Made by a program: the position numbers and the translations under genes. The notes beneath the pieces are model-generated. The model was not told where the DNA came from, ran no database searches, and saw only the letters and a program-made list of their open reading frames with translations. From Gammaproteobacteria bacterium (GTDB lineage: Bacteria > Pseudomonadota > Gammaproteobacteria > Steroidobacterales > Steroidobacteraceae): a DNA stretch of 64,000 nt. The DNA lies in assembly GCA_019247195.1 (NCBI GenBank), contig JAFAPI010000073.1, positions 44,268-108,267 on the forward strand, given 5' to 3'. Shown in pieces: positions 35,737-44,177 of this stretch; position 1 is the stretch's first letter; each line of letters opens with the position of its first letter.

Positions 35737-36753
35737 ATGGCCACCATGGTGGCGCGGTCCCCTGCCGTGCCCCGGGAGCGCGCGCTTGCGCTGGTGCGTG
35801 AGCATTACGGAGTGGACGGGCAACTCGCGCCGCTGACCGGCGAGCGCGACGAGAACTTCCGCCTCACGGCGAGCGATGGCACCCGCTATGTATTGAAGAT
35901 CGCCAATTGCGCGGAGGCGCCGCCGGCGATCGAGCTGCAGGTCTGCGCGCTGCTTCACCTCGAGCAGTGCGACCCTGGCCTGCCCTGTCCGCGCATGGTC
36001 CGCACGCGCGCGGGTGACACCCAGGTGAGCTTCGAGGATGAGGCGGGCACCGCGCGCAGCGCCCGCCTGCTCTCGTACCTGTCGGGGCGTCTGCTCGGCT
36101 CCGCTGCCCGCTCCGCGCAGCAGCGCCGCGCCTGCGGACAGATCGGTGCGCGGCTGTCGCGGGCGCTGCAGCTTTTCCGGCATCCGGGCGCGCACCGCGC
36201 GCTCATATGGGACGTGCGCCACGTCGGGCACTTGCAGCACCTGCTGCAGCAGATGCCAAGCTTCCCCTACCGGGCGCGGGCGGCCGCGCTGCTCGAGCTC
36301 ATCGTGCCCGACGTGGAGCGCCGTCTGCCGGGGCTGCGGCAGCAGGTGGTGCACAACGATCTTAACCCGCTCAACATCCTGGTCGATCCGTTGGACGAAT
36401 CGCGCGTGGTCGGTGTGTTCGATTTCGGTGACCTCACCTGGACCGCGCTCATCGCGGACGTGGCCGTTGCGGCTGCGGAGCTGATACCCCCGGATTGCGC
36501 CACCGCGCCCGCCGCCCACACCTGCGTCCGCGAGGTCGCGGGCGCCTATCATGCGGATCTGCCGCTGTGGCCGGCGGAGTGCGCGCTGCTCAACCGGCTC
36601 GTGGCGGCGCGCCTGCTCATGAATGTGGTCGTGCACGAATGGCATGTCCAGCATAATCCGGCCAATCGCCATTACGCGGCTCTGGCGCCGGATTTCATGG
36701 CCACGCGCCTGATGATCGCCGCAGAGTTACTGCGGGAGGAGATCAGGCTGTGA
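35737..36753 (+). CDS. APH-family kinase, hydroxylysine kinase-like
   Basis: This 338-residue protein kinase-fold phosphotransferase has a nucleotide-binding region [21 protein letters not shown], catalytic loop [14 protein letters not shown] (Asp208) and metal-binding [10 protein letters not shown]. The family contains aminoglycoside, choline and hydroxylysine kinases. The next gene encodes a class III PLP enzyme, and the stop/start overlap is 4 bp (GTGA). That combination mirrors the animal pair hydroxylysine kinase (AGPHD1/HYKK) and phospho-hydroxylysine phospho-lyase, and similar bacterial neighbours or fusions are known. I therefore prefer an amino-alcohol kinase role over drug resistance. 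The ATG at 35737 has GGAAGG upstream; the frame opens earlier, at 35671. Confidence 0.85.
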   Translation: MATMVARSPAVPRERALALVREHYGVDGQLAPLTGERDENFRLTASDGTRYVLKIANCAEAPPAIELQVCALLHLEQCDPGLPCPRMVRTRAGDTQVSFEDEAGTARSARLLSYLSGRLLGSAARSAQQRRACGQIGARLSRALQLFRHPGAHRALIWDVRHVGHLQHLLQQMPSFPYRARAAALLELIVPDVERRLPGLRQQVVHNDLNPLNILVDPLDESRVVGVFDFGDLTWTALIADVAVAAAELIPPDCATAPAAHTCVREVAGAYHADLPLWPAECALLNRLVAARLLMNVVVHEWHVQHNPANRHYAALAPDFMATRLMIAAELLREEIRL

Positions 36754-38009
36754 CGGCATCATCACCTGCAGCGTCGGAGCTCGTAGCCAGGCGCGCACGC
36801 CTGCTGGCACCGTCCTACCGGCTCTTCTATGCCGAGCCGCTGCAGATCGTGCGCGCCGCGGATGTCTGGATGTATGACGAGGGGGGGCGAGCCTACCTCG
36901 ATGCCTACAACAACGTCCCGGTGGTCGGGCACTGCCATCCGGCGGTGGTCGAGGCGCTGGCCCAGCAGGCCCGTACCCTCAACACCCACACGCGCTATCT
37001 CGCGGAGCAGCCGCTGCAGCTGGCCGAGGAGCTGCTCGCCACCCTGCCGTCCGAGCTCGGGCGCGTCATCTTCACCTGTACCGGCAGCGAGGCCAATGAC
37101 CTCGCCGTGCAGATCTGCAAGGCGGTAACCGGTCGCCGCGGCTTCATCATCAGCGACTTTGCCTATCACGGCGCGACCGACGTGCTGGCGGGCATGTCGC
37201 CCGAGGATGGCGCACCGCTCGGGCCCGGCGTGTATGTCGTACCCTCACCCGGCAGTGCGGCCGGGCCGGCCGAGTTCGGGGCGGGGGTGCGGGCGTGCCT
37301 CGGTCGCATGCAGGCCGACGGAGTCGGTGTCGCCGCCTTGCTGCTCGACACGATCTTCTCCAGCGACGGCGTGGTCGCCGACCCACGCGGCTTCATCGCC
37401 GCGGCCGTGGCCGACGTGCGTGCGGCCGGCGGCCTGTTCATCGCCGATGAGGTGCAGGCCGGCTTCGGCCGGCTGGGTGAGATGTGGGGGTTCCAGCGCC
37501 ACGGTGTGACGCCCGACCTGGTGACGATGGGCAAACCGATGGGCAACGGTCACCCGGTGGCCGCGCTGGTGGGCCGCGCCGAGGTGCTCGATGAATTCGC
37601 CCGCCGGCGGCGCTACTTCAACACCTTCGGCGGCAACAGCGTGTCCTGCGCGGCCGCGCGTGCGGTGCTCCAGGTGATCCGCGCCGAGGGCCTGCTGCAG
37701 AACGCCGAGCGAACCGGTGCATACCTGCAGGCCGGGCTGCACAAGCTCGCCGCGCGTCAACCCGCCATCCGCACGGTGCGCGGAGCAGGTCTTTTCATCG
37801 GCGTCGAGCTGGGGAATCCGCGCGACGGCGCGAGTGGCGCCGCGGAGACGCAGCGTGTGGTCAACGCCCTCAGGCACCGCGGGATCCTCGTGGGCACCAC
37901 GGGCCGCGGCGGCAACGTGCTGAAGATCCGTCCGCCACTCACCCTGCAGCCTCAGCATGCCGACCTGCTGCTGCGCGAGCTCGAGCAGGTGCTGCCGGCA
38001 GCCGGCTGA
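36750..38009 (+). CDS. Class III PLP enzyme (phospho-lyase-like aminotransferase fold)
   Basis: This 419-residue fold-type I enzyme is of aminotransferase class III. Motifs are DAYNNVPVVGHCHPAVVEA, TCTGSEANDLAVQ, YHGATD, FIADEVQAGFGRLG and PLP-binding Lys262 in TMGKPMGNGHP. The NNVPVVGHCHP N-terminus is characteristic of the branch with ethanolamine-phosphate and phospho-hydroxylysine phospho-lyases. Ordinary omega-aminotransferases usually lack it. Coupled translation with the kinase upstream supports a phospho-lyase that removes phosphate and ammonia from the kinase product. A conventional aminotransferase remains possible. Confidence 0.9.
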   Translation: MTASSPAASELVARRARLLAPSYRLFYAEPLQIVRAADVWMYDEGGRAYLDAYNNVPVVGHCHPAVVEALAQQARTLNTHTRYLAEQPLQLAEELLATLPSELGRVIFTCTGSEANDLAVQICKAVTGRRGFIISDFAYHGATDVLAGMSPEDGAPLGPGVYVVPSPGSAAGPAEFGAGVRACLGRMQADGVGVAALLLDTIFSSDGVVADPRGFIAAAVADVRAAGGLFIADEVQAGFGRLGEMWGFQRHGVTPDLVTMGKPMGNGHPVAALVGRAEVLDEFARRRRYFNTFGGNSVSCAAARAVLQVIRAEGLLQNAERTGAYLQAGLHKLAARQPAIRTVRGAGLFIGVELGNPRDGASGAAETQRVVNALRHRGILVGTTGRGGNVLKIRPPLTLQPQHADLLLRELEQVLPAAG

Positions 38010-38014
38010 AGAGC

Positions 38015-38359
38015 TCAGAGCGAGCGTCCGTCGAAGAACTGGCGCTTCAGCGCCGCCAGGTCGACGTTCTCGATGCAGCGCACGTTCACCGCGGCCATCT
38101 CCCTGCCCTTGGCGGCGCCCAATCCGAACGGGGCACAGCCGCACTTCAGGCAAAACTGGTGGCGAATCACGTGCTTGTTGAAGGTATAGGTGCCGAGCGA
38201 GGTCTCGGGGGTTTTCAGCCTGAACTGGGTGCGCGGCACGAACCACAGCAGATAGCCCTTGCGGCTGCAGTGCGAACAGTTGCACTCCATCACCTGGTCA
38301 AAATCACCCTCCACCTCGAACTGCACGGCCCCGCAATGACAACTGCCGCTCCGGCTCAT
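38015..38359 (-). CDS. GFA family (CENP-V-like) zinc protein
   Basis: This 114-residue protein has the glutathione-dependent formaldehyde-activating (GFA) fold: zinc ligands in SCHCGAVQFEVEG, CNCSHCSRKGYLLWF and HQFCLKCGCAPFG. Family members are often annotated as formaldehyde-binding, but the role is unproven for most. The protein is complete. It is convergent with the PLP enzyme gene with only 5 bp between the stops. Confidence 0.92.
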   Translation of the reverse strand: MSRSGSCHCGAVQFEVEGDFDQVMECNCSHCSRKGYLLWFVPRTQFRLKTPETSLGTYTFNKHVIRHQFCLKCGCAPFGLGAAKGREMAAVNVRCIENVDLAALKRQFFDGRSL

Positions 38360-38471
38360 CCTGTTTCTCCCGCCGCCCGGATCCGCGGATTATCGCGCTC
38401 GCCGTGCCGGCGGGGAGCTTCACGCTCACCCGGCCGGCGCATTGGGAGGATTCGGCAACCGCCTAGCAGGT

Positions 38472-38532
38472 CATCGTGCGGATAGCGCCGAGCGGACGGG
38501 TCGGGCCCTCGCAGTCGGAGCCGCACGATGAG
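38472..38532. repeat. 11-bp inverted repeat with 39-bp spacer
   Basis: TCATCGTGCGG at 38472-38482 is the exact reverse complement of CCGCACGATGA at 38522-38532. It lies just downstream of the phosphodiesterase gene and upstream of the GFA gene, both on the minus strand. It could fold as a long-looped terminator or be a protein binding site. Confidence 0.4.
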
Positions 38533-38537
38533 GCGAC

Positions 38538-39728
38538 TCAGCGCTGTGCGGCCCGGGGGGTGGCTGCGAGCCACGCGCTCAGAGCGCGTCGGGCCGTGGT
38601 GGAGAAGTCGGTGAACACGCCGTCGACGCCGAGGGCAAAGAAGGTGCGGTATTCAGCCGCGGGGTCACCGCGATAGGTCGCGGTCAGGTACTGCGGATCG
38701 TCGCGGAAGGTGAAAGCGTGCACGAACAGGCCCGCGCGGTGAGCGTCCGCGATCAGTGAGGTCGGCGGCAGGTTCTGAGCCTGGGCGAGCGCACTGACCG
38801 GCTGGCCATTGGCATCGACGCCGCCGGCGGGGACGATGTAGAGCTTCCACGGACCGATGCCGTCCGCGTACGTCCGAATTTGGGCGAGCCCGTCGGGCGT
38901 GAGCATCGCCGCGAAGGTGCGTGGATCCTTGGCCTGTAGCCAGGAAAAGGGCTTCGCGGTGTCGGGCGAGGTGTAGATGACCTTGCCGGAGCGGTAGTCG
39001 ACGTCGCTGCCGTCGATCAGCTGCACCACCTTGGTGCGCAGACCCAGCTGCCGCATCAGTTTCAGGCTGGCGGGATCGAAGGACTGCACAAAAACCGGTG
39101 CAGTGGGGGAGTTCCACCCCTCCTTGTTCAGCATGGCGAGCAGCCTCTGCTCGAGGGGATGACCGAGCTGACGCTGGTAGAGCGGATTCTTGGTCTCGGG
39201 GTAGATGTTGATCGTGCGCGAGGGGTTTGCCGCCATCGCGCGCTTGGCCAGATCGATGATTTCCTGGAAGGTCGCCATCGGAAACTGGCCGTCATAGCTC
39301 TTCGGGCGGGTGGCGATGGGCTGGCGGGTACGGAGGCTTTTCAGCTCAGCGGCAGTGAAATCGCTGATGAACCACTCTGGCCCCGTCATCACGCCGTCCA
39401 CCGACCGTCTGGTGCGGCGCGACGCGAACTCCGGATGCTGCGCCACATCCGTGGTGTCCCCGAGGTAGACGTTGTGGCAGGCGAACAGCACGTTATCGCG
39501 CGAGGATTGCAGATCGAGCTCGAGGGCGTCGGTTCCCGCCGCGATCGCGGCCTCGTACCCTGCGATGACTTCCTCGGGATACAGACCGGGCAGCCCACGG
39601 TGTCCGATGATCAGGGCGGGTTTGCCATCGAGCGTAGGCGCTGCCGCCGCGGGCTGACCGAAAGACCCGGCCAACACCCATCCGGTTACCCCGATCAGGC
39701 ACCGCCCGAGAACACCGTGTGCGCTCAT
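38538..39728 (-). CDS. Periplasmic glycerophosphodiester phosphodiesterase (GlpQ type)
   Basis: This 396-residue protein has a signal peptide (VTGWVLAGSFGQPAAAA). The GDPD active site is visible: IIGHRGLPGLYPE (catalytic His), ALELDLQSS (metal Glu/Asp) and ACHNVYL (second His). The C-terminal part has VFVQSFDPASLK and VDGVFTDFS. It hydrolyses glycerophosphodiesters to glycerol-3-phosphate and an alcohol in the periplasm. The GLPGLYPEE variant of the usual RGA-x-G-x-xPE-x-T lacks the small residue after Gly. No glpT-like transporter is adjacent. Confidence 0.92.
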   Translation of the reverse strand: MSAHGVLGRCLIGVTGWVLAGSFGQPAAAAPTLDGKPALIIGHRGLPGLYPEEVIAGYEAAIAAGTDALELDLQSSRDNVLFACHNVYLGDTTDVAQHPEFASRRTRRSVDGVMTGPEWFISDFTAAELKSLRTRQPIATRPKSYDGQFPMATFQEIIDLAKRAMAANPSRTINIYPETKNPLYQRQLGHPLEQRLLAMLNKEGWNSPTAPVFVQSFDPASLKLMRQLGLRTKVVQLIDGSDVDYRSGKVIYTSPDTAKPFSWLQAKDPRTFAAMLTPDGLAQIRTYADGIGPWKLYIVPAGGVDANGQPVSALAQAQNLPPTSLIADAHRAGLFVHAFTFRDDPQYLTATYRGDPAAEYRTFFALGVDGVFTDFSTTARRALSAWLAATPRAAQR

Positions 39729-39914
39729 GAGCCTCTCCGTCTGAGTGCGGGCCCGGCGCCCGCATCGTAGGGCTGTGCAGTATCGCCAAGAGGCGAGAAG
39801 GTGCCTAGGTAGAACCGCCGACCAGCCTCAGGGGCAGAGTCCGCGCGACGACGCCCCGCCCCGCGGCGGGTATGATGCGCCGCCTCCCTGCCTGGACCGC
39901 AGAGCCTGCCACCC

Positions 39915-41132
39915 GTGCACCCCATCCGCGCCACTTGGCCGCTGCTCCTTGGCATGGGCATCCTCATGCTCGGGGCCGGGCTGCAGAGCACCCTCCTGGG
40001 CGTGCGGGCCACCATCGAGGCTTTCCCCACCGCCGTCACCGGCCTGATCATGTCCTGCTATTACGTCGGCTATCTGGCCGGCACGCAGCTCGCACCGCAG
40101 CTGATCGCGCGCGTGGGACCGGTGCGGGTCTTCGCCACACTCGCCGCCCTCGCCTCAGTGGCGGTGCTGGTGCACGGAGCCTGGGTGCACCCCGGTCCCT
40201 GGGCCTTCATGCGCCTGCTGTCCGGCGTGTGCTTTGCCGGGATCTACGTGGTAGCGGAAAGCTGGCTGAATCACCGCGCCTCGAGTACGAACCGCGGCCA
40301 GGTCTTCGCGCTGTACATGCTGGTTCTCTACGTGGGGCTCGGCGGAGCACAGTTTCTGCTGGTGCTCGGCAACCCCCAGTCGCCGCAGCCATTCATGCTG
40401 GTGTCAGCCCTGATCTCGGCGGCGCTGGTGCCGATCGTGGGTTCCGCCCAGGAGGTCGCCATCCGGACCGTGCCGCAGCGCGTTCGCTTCCGTGACCTCT
40501 ACCGCAACTCTCCTCTCGGGGTCGTCGCGGTCGCTATCTCCGGCATGGTCTCGTCGATCATATTCTCGATGGGGCCGGTATACGCGAGGTTGTCCGGCTT
40601 TGGTACGCGGGGCGTAGCCGCCTTCATGGCGGTGAGCATCTTCGCCGCCGTGCTCACGCAATATCCGGTCGGCCGGTTGTCGGACCGGATGGACCGCCGC
40701 ACCGTGATTGCGAGCATGTGCCTCACCGCCGCCGTCGTGGCGGCGGTCATCGAACTGTCCGCTCCGCTGCCGCGTGGGCTGTTCTTGACGTTGGCCGCGT
40801 TGTTCTCCGGTAGCGCCCTGACACTCTACTCACTGTCGGTCTCGCACGTTAACGATAAGCTGGACCCCTCGCAGATGGTGGCGGCCAGCAGCGCGCTGCT
40901 GCTCATCAACGGGACCGCGGCGGCATTCGGCCCGGTACTGACCGGCGCGCTGATGACCCTGTACGGTGCGCGCGCTTACTTCGGCGTCCTCGGTGCTCTC
41001 ACCGCCACCCTGACCCTGTTCGATCTGTGGCGCAAGCTGCGACGCAGCCCGGTCCCGCAAGAGCAAAAAGGGCCCTTCATCAACACGCGTGAGCTGGTCG
41101 CCTCGGTCGGACCTGAGGAGCCCCGCTCGTAG
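39915..41132 (+). CDS. MFS transporter (YcaD-like)
   Basis: This 405-residue protein has twelve hydrophobic segments. SCYYVGYLAGTQLAPQLIARVGPVRVF and FMRLLSGVCFAGIYVVAESWLNHRAS resemble the YcaD branch of the major facilitator superfamily, known as putative drug or metabolite exporters. A short hydrophilic tail follows (PVPQEQKGPFINTRELVASVGPEEPRS). The GTG at 39915 is the only start that precedes the first TM helix. A TATGAT at 39871-39876 could be its -10 box. Confidence 0.9.
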   Translation: MHPIRATWPLLLGMGILMLGAGLQSTLLGVRATIEAFPTAVTGLIMSCYYVGYLAGTQLAPQLIARVGPVRVFATLAALASVAVLVHGAWVHPGPWAFMRLLSGVCFAGIYVVAESWLNHRASSTNRGQVFALYMLVLYVGLGGAQFLLVLGNPQSPQPFMLVSALISAALVPIVGSAQEVAIRTVPQRVRFRDLYRNSPLGVVAVAISGMVSSIIFSMGPVYARLSGFGTRGVAAFMAVSIFAAVLTQYPVGRLSDRMDRRTVIASMCLTAAVVAAVIELSAPLPRGLFLTLAALFSGSALTLYSLSVSHVNDKLDPSQMVAASSALLLINGTAAAFGPVLTGALMTLYGARAYFGVLGALTATLTLFDLWRKLRRSPVPQEQKGPFINTRELVASVGPEEPRS

Positions 41133-41254
41133 CGCCGGACGGTGCGGCCGACACGCCCCGCGCCGCCCGAGCGGCCTCGGTCCTCGCGGTGACTGGGCCG
41201 CGCGGCGTACCATGCGACGCATCTGTGCCGGCCGTGCGATCGAAAGGGCAGACC

Positions 41255-43336
41255 ATGCAGAAGAACCGCGTCGCGCATCGCATTCGACACCAGGGGCTGC
41301 TCGGCATGGGCGTGCTCGCCACTGCCCTGCTGTGCAACGGCTGCAGCCGCCATGCCAACGATGCGCCACGCACGGGCGCCGCGGCGCCGGCGCATACGGG
41401 ATCCGGCGGCGGGGCGCCGGCGGCTCCCGCCTGGGCGGGCGTTCCGTTGCGAGGCAACGATACTGCGGCTCTGCGCACTTACCTGCGCACCGTGCAGGAA
41501 GTGAAGCCCAAGCGCTTCGAGGTCCACTGGAGTCCGGCCACGGTCGCCATCGACAAAGAGGCGGCGCTGCGCTCCTTGCGCGCCGTCAGTCACGACGGCG
41601 TGCTCTACACGTTCGCGTCGAGTGAACCCGCGGTGGGGCGGCTCAAGGCTGGCAGCATCCTGTGGGTGTACGACGTCTGCGTAAGGAAAGTCGACAGTGT
41701 CGAGGTTTCCGGCGACTCCACGCGCGTGCACACCAGTGAGGTGAAGCTCACCGAGGCCATGCCGGACGCGCAGATCGAGTTCGAGACACCGTTGAACCTT
41801 GCCCACTACTTCCCCGAACGTCACGTCTTCCCCCCCGATGCGAGTGCCACCGCCAGGCGGCAGCCGCGCCGTGCACCTGGATTCGTGCTCGTCTCCCTTA
41901 CCGGGCAGGACCCGCCGCCTGCGTCCGGGGGGAACTCCGGCGATCCGGCCGACCTGCCGCCGGAGAACCTGCCGGATCCGAACGCGGTCGATACCAGCAG
42001 CGAGGACGACTGGTACGAGGAGGGCATCACCAAGAACGGCTACAGCGGCACGAAGTATGGCTGGGCCTACTCGGTTGGCTATCAGACGCGCGAGGGCGGT
42101 CTCACCATCGAGCTGCAGGGTCGCAAGGGGGACCTGGAGGGCGGCAGCGAGTCATCGAGTCATGACCTGATCCCGGAGTACAAGGCCATCGAGGATGCGC
42201 GGCAGCAGATGCACGACGCCATCGAGAAGGCGAAGCAGGAGCTGCAGGAGGAGGAGAAAGGCGTCCGCGACACCGACCAGCAGTTTGAGCAGCAGATGAA
42301 GCAGCTGCAGCAGGACCAGGCGAATCGCAAGGACCCGAACTACCTCGGACCGAGCCTGCCGCCGCAGGTCAACAAATACGGTGAACCGATCACCGACAAG
42401 GCCGCGCAGCAGCTGCTGCGCGACAAGTGGCAGAAGCAGCATGACCTGGAAATCCAGAAGCTGCAGGCCACCGAGCAGATCCTCGGCGAGTGGCGCACCA
42501 AGAAGGATCAGCTCGACGCGCGCAAGCGCGCCCTGAAAGTGGCGCGCGGCGTGGCCGCGCAGCTCTGGCAGCAGATCGACGACAACTTCGACGCCCGCAT
42601 CCGCGCCCGGGTCGACCTGGACGGTTTCGCCGTCGGCTCGAGCCTCGGTATCGTCAATAGCAACATTGACGTCTTCGCTACGCACTTCCGCAACATCAAC
42701 GGCAAGGCGCAGCTGCAGCTCATCGGTCGCCTGGGCAAGCCGGGCAACGAAGCGACCAAGGTGCCGGTGATGCACGTGCCGGTCGAGTTCAACGTGCCTA
42801 TCCCGGTCGGCGGAGTGCCGTTCGTCGTGCAGCTGGGCTCGGATTTCCTCATCACCCTGTCGCTGTCCGGCATGCACGCCAGCCTGGCGGTCGACGGTCA
42901 GGCGGCTTTCAAGGGCGACAGCGGACTTTCCTATGCCAAGGGCAAGGCCACCTACGATCAGAACTTCTCGAGTACCGGCGACCCGCAGATCACCAAGACC
43001 GAGGGCATGAGTCCGGGAGTCTCCGCCGTGGTACTCGGCATCCAGATGCCGCGCCTGGGGATTGGCCTTGGAGTGTGGGGCGTCTCCACCGTCGCCTACG
43101 TGGACGTGGTGAACGTCATCACGCTCACGCAGAGCGCCGCCGTGGGGGCGGGACTCATGCCGCTGTGCAAACGCGCGACGTACAACGCGGTCGGCCACGT
43201 GGGTGTGGAGACGAACATCATTCCGCTGCCGATCGTCGACACGAGTGCCGTGGCCGGCGCGCTGACCGGCAAGAAAGAGATCTTCAACACCAGCACCAAG
43301 AAGCTCGACCCGCCGGTCAAGGCCTGCGATCTGTAA
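41255..43336 (+). CDS. Large exported coiled-coil protein of unknown function
   Basis: This 693-residue protein belongs to no family I recognise. It has an N-terminal hydrophobic segment (LLGMGVLATALLCNGCSRH) that could be a signal peptide or a non-standard lipobox. A folded region covers about residues 75-210, followed by a Pro/Asp-rich linker (GQDPPPASGG, PADLPPENLPDP). Charged coiled coils lie at about 313-345 and 395-430 (DAIEKAKQELQEEEKG; LEIQKLQATEQILGEW). A beta-rich C-terminal domain covers about 445-693 (ARIRARVDLDGFAVGSSLG; PIPVGGVPFVVQLG). The start has AAAGGG 6 nt upstream. It faces the four-gene envelope operon ending at 43345, with 8 bp between stops. The shared theme is envelope structure. 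Confidence 0.8.
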   Translation: MQKNRVAHRIRHQGLLGMGVLATALLCNGCSRHANDAPRTGAAAPAHTGSGGGAPAAPAWAGVPLRGNDTAALRTYLRTVQEVKPKRFEVHWSPATVAIDKEAALRSLRAVSHDGVLYTFASSEPAVGRLKAGSILWVYDVCVRKVDSVEVSGDSTRVHTSEVKLTEAMPDAQIEFETPLNLAHYFPERHVFPPDASATARRQPRRAPGFVLVSLTGQDPPPASGGNSGDPADLPPENLPDPNAVDTSSEDDWYEEGITKNGYSGTKYGWAYSVGYQTREGGLTIELQGRKGDLEGGSESSSHDLIPEYKAIEDARQQMHDAIEKAKQELQEEEKGVRDTDQQFEQQMKQLQQDQANRKDPNYLGPSLPPQVNKYGEPITDKAAQQLLRDKWQKQHDLEIQKLQATEQILGEWRTKKDQLDARKRALKVARGVAAQLWQQIDDNFDARIRARVDLDGFAVGSSLGIVNSNIDVFATHFRNINGKAQLQLIGRLGKPGNEATKVPVMHVPVEFNVPIPVGGVPFVVQLGSDFLITLSLSGMHASLAVDGQAAFKGDSGLSYAKGKATYDQNFSSTGDPQITKTEGMSPGVSAVVLGIQMPRLGIGLGVWGVSTVAYVDVVNVITLTQSAAVGAGLMPLCKRATYNAVGHVGVETNIIPLPIVDTSAVAGALTGKKEIFNTSTKKLDPPVKACDL

Positions 43337-43344
43337 AGCAGCCG

Positions 43345-44145
43345 TCAGTCCACGGCGGTCGATCGGCGCCGTGAGGCCCCCGGCGACGGGGTGCCCGACT
43401 CGGCGGCGCGGCGCGCGCGCGCGAGCCGCGCCTCGAGATCCGGCACCACGGCGGCCGCGGCCGGGTTGCTCGCGAGGCGGTTGACGACCTTCTGAATCTG
43501 GTCGAGACCGAGCGTCAGCCCGAGGTGCGTGCTGGCCTGGCGCAGCGCCCCCTGAAACCCTGGGTCGGCGTCGAGCTCGGTGTAACCGAGCGTCTCTGCC
43601 TTGCCGATCAGGTCACGCAGCACCACGACGGCGCGCGCGGCATTGGCCGGTGAGGTGAGGTCGCCGCGGGTGAACTGCTCGACCTCCGGCAGGCTGGCGG
43701 CGAAGCGCCGCAGGGCCTCGGCCTGCTGCGGATTGCGCGGGTGAGCCTGATGCATCACCGCCTGCGCGGCGCCCATGATCGCAAAGGGCGCGAGCGCCGC
43801 GTGCGTGGCGAGCGGAGTGCCCGAGATCACCCCGGTCCCCAGCAATGTGGCGAGCGCCAGCCCGCCCACTCCGTGCAGGAGGTGCATGACATGGCTCTCG
43901 AGCCGGAACAGCACCCCGAGCACCGAGCGCAACGGCACAAACGCGAGGAGCGCCGCACCCACCAAGGCCAACAGGGCGGGCTGCCGTGCCCCGACGGCCG
44001 CCCAGTGCTCGTGCGCCAGGTACAGCCCCAGGGCGCCGCTGAGGGCCACGACGTTGACGACGAGGTGCCGCAGCCATACCCCTGAGCGGGGGCCCGCGCC
44101 GGACTGCCGCGGCTCGCTCAACGGCGCTTCAGTCACGGCCCGCAT
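43345..44145 (-). CDS. Membrane protein of unknown function
   Basis: This 266-residue protein has several N-terminal hydrophobic helices (LVVNVVALSGALGLYLAHE; LALVGAALLAFVPL; VGGLALATLLGTGVISG; AALAPFAIMGAAQAVM). A soluble helical C-terminal half follows (LPEVEQFTRGDLTSPANAAR; QIQKVVNRLASNPAAAAV). I do not recognise a family. It is the last gene of the minus-strand envelope operon, 32 bp after the OmpA protein gene. The ATG at 44145 is the first in frame; a longer start is not possible without crossing the OmpA gene. Confidence 0.8.
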   Translation of the reverse strand: MRAVTEAPLSEPRQSGAGPRSGVWLRHLVVNVVALSGALGLYLAHEHWAAVGARQPALLALVGAALLAFVPLRSVLGVLFRLESHVMHLLHGVGGLALATLLGTGVISGTPLATHAALAPFAIMGAAQAVMHQAHPRNPQQAEALRRFAASLPEVEQFTRGDLTSPANAARAVVVLRDLIGKAETLGYTELDADPGFQGALRQASTHLGLTLGLDQIQKVVNRLASNPAAAAVVPDLEARLARARRAAESGTPSPGASRRRSTAVD

Positions 44146-44177
44146 GTCACGCTCGTCGTCACGGGGCGCCCGCGCGC

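Noticed and set aside
35737..36753. Aminoglycoside resistance kinase
   Set aside because: Coupling to a phospho-lyase-like PLP enzyme points to amino-alcohol catabolism.
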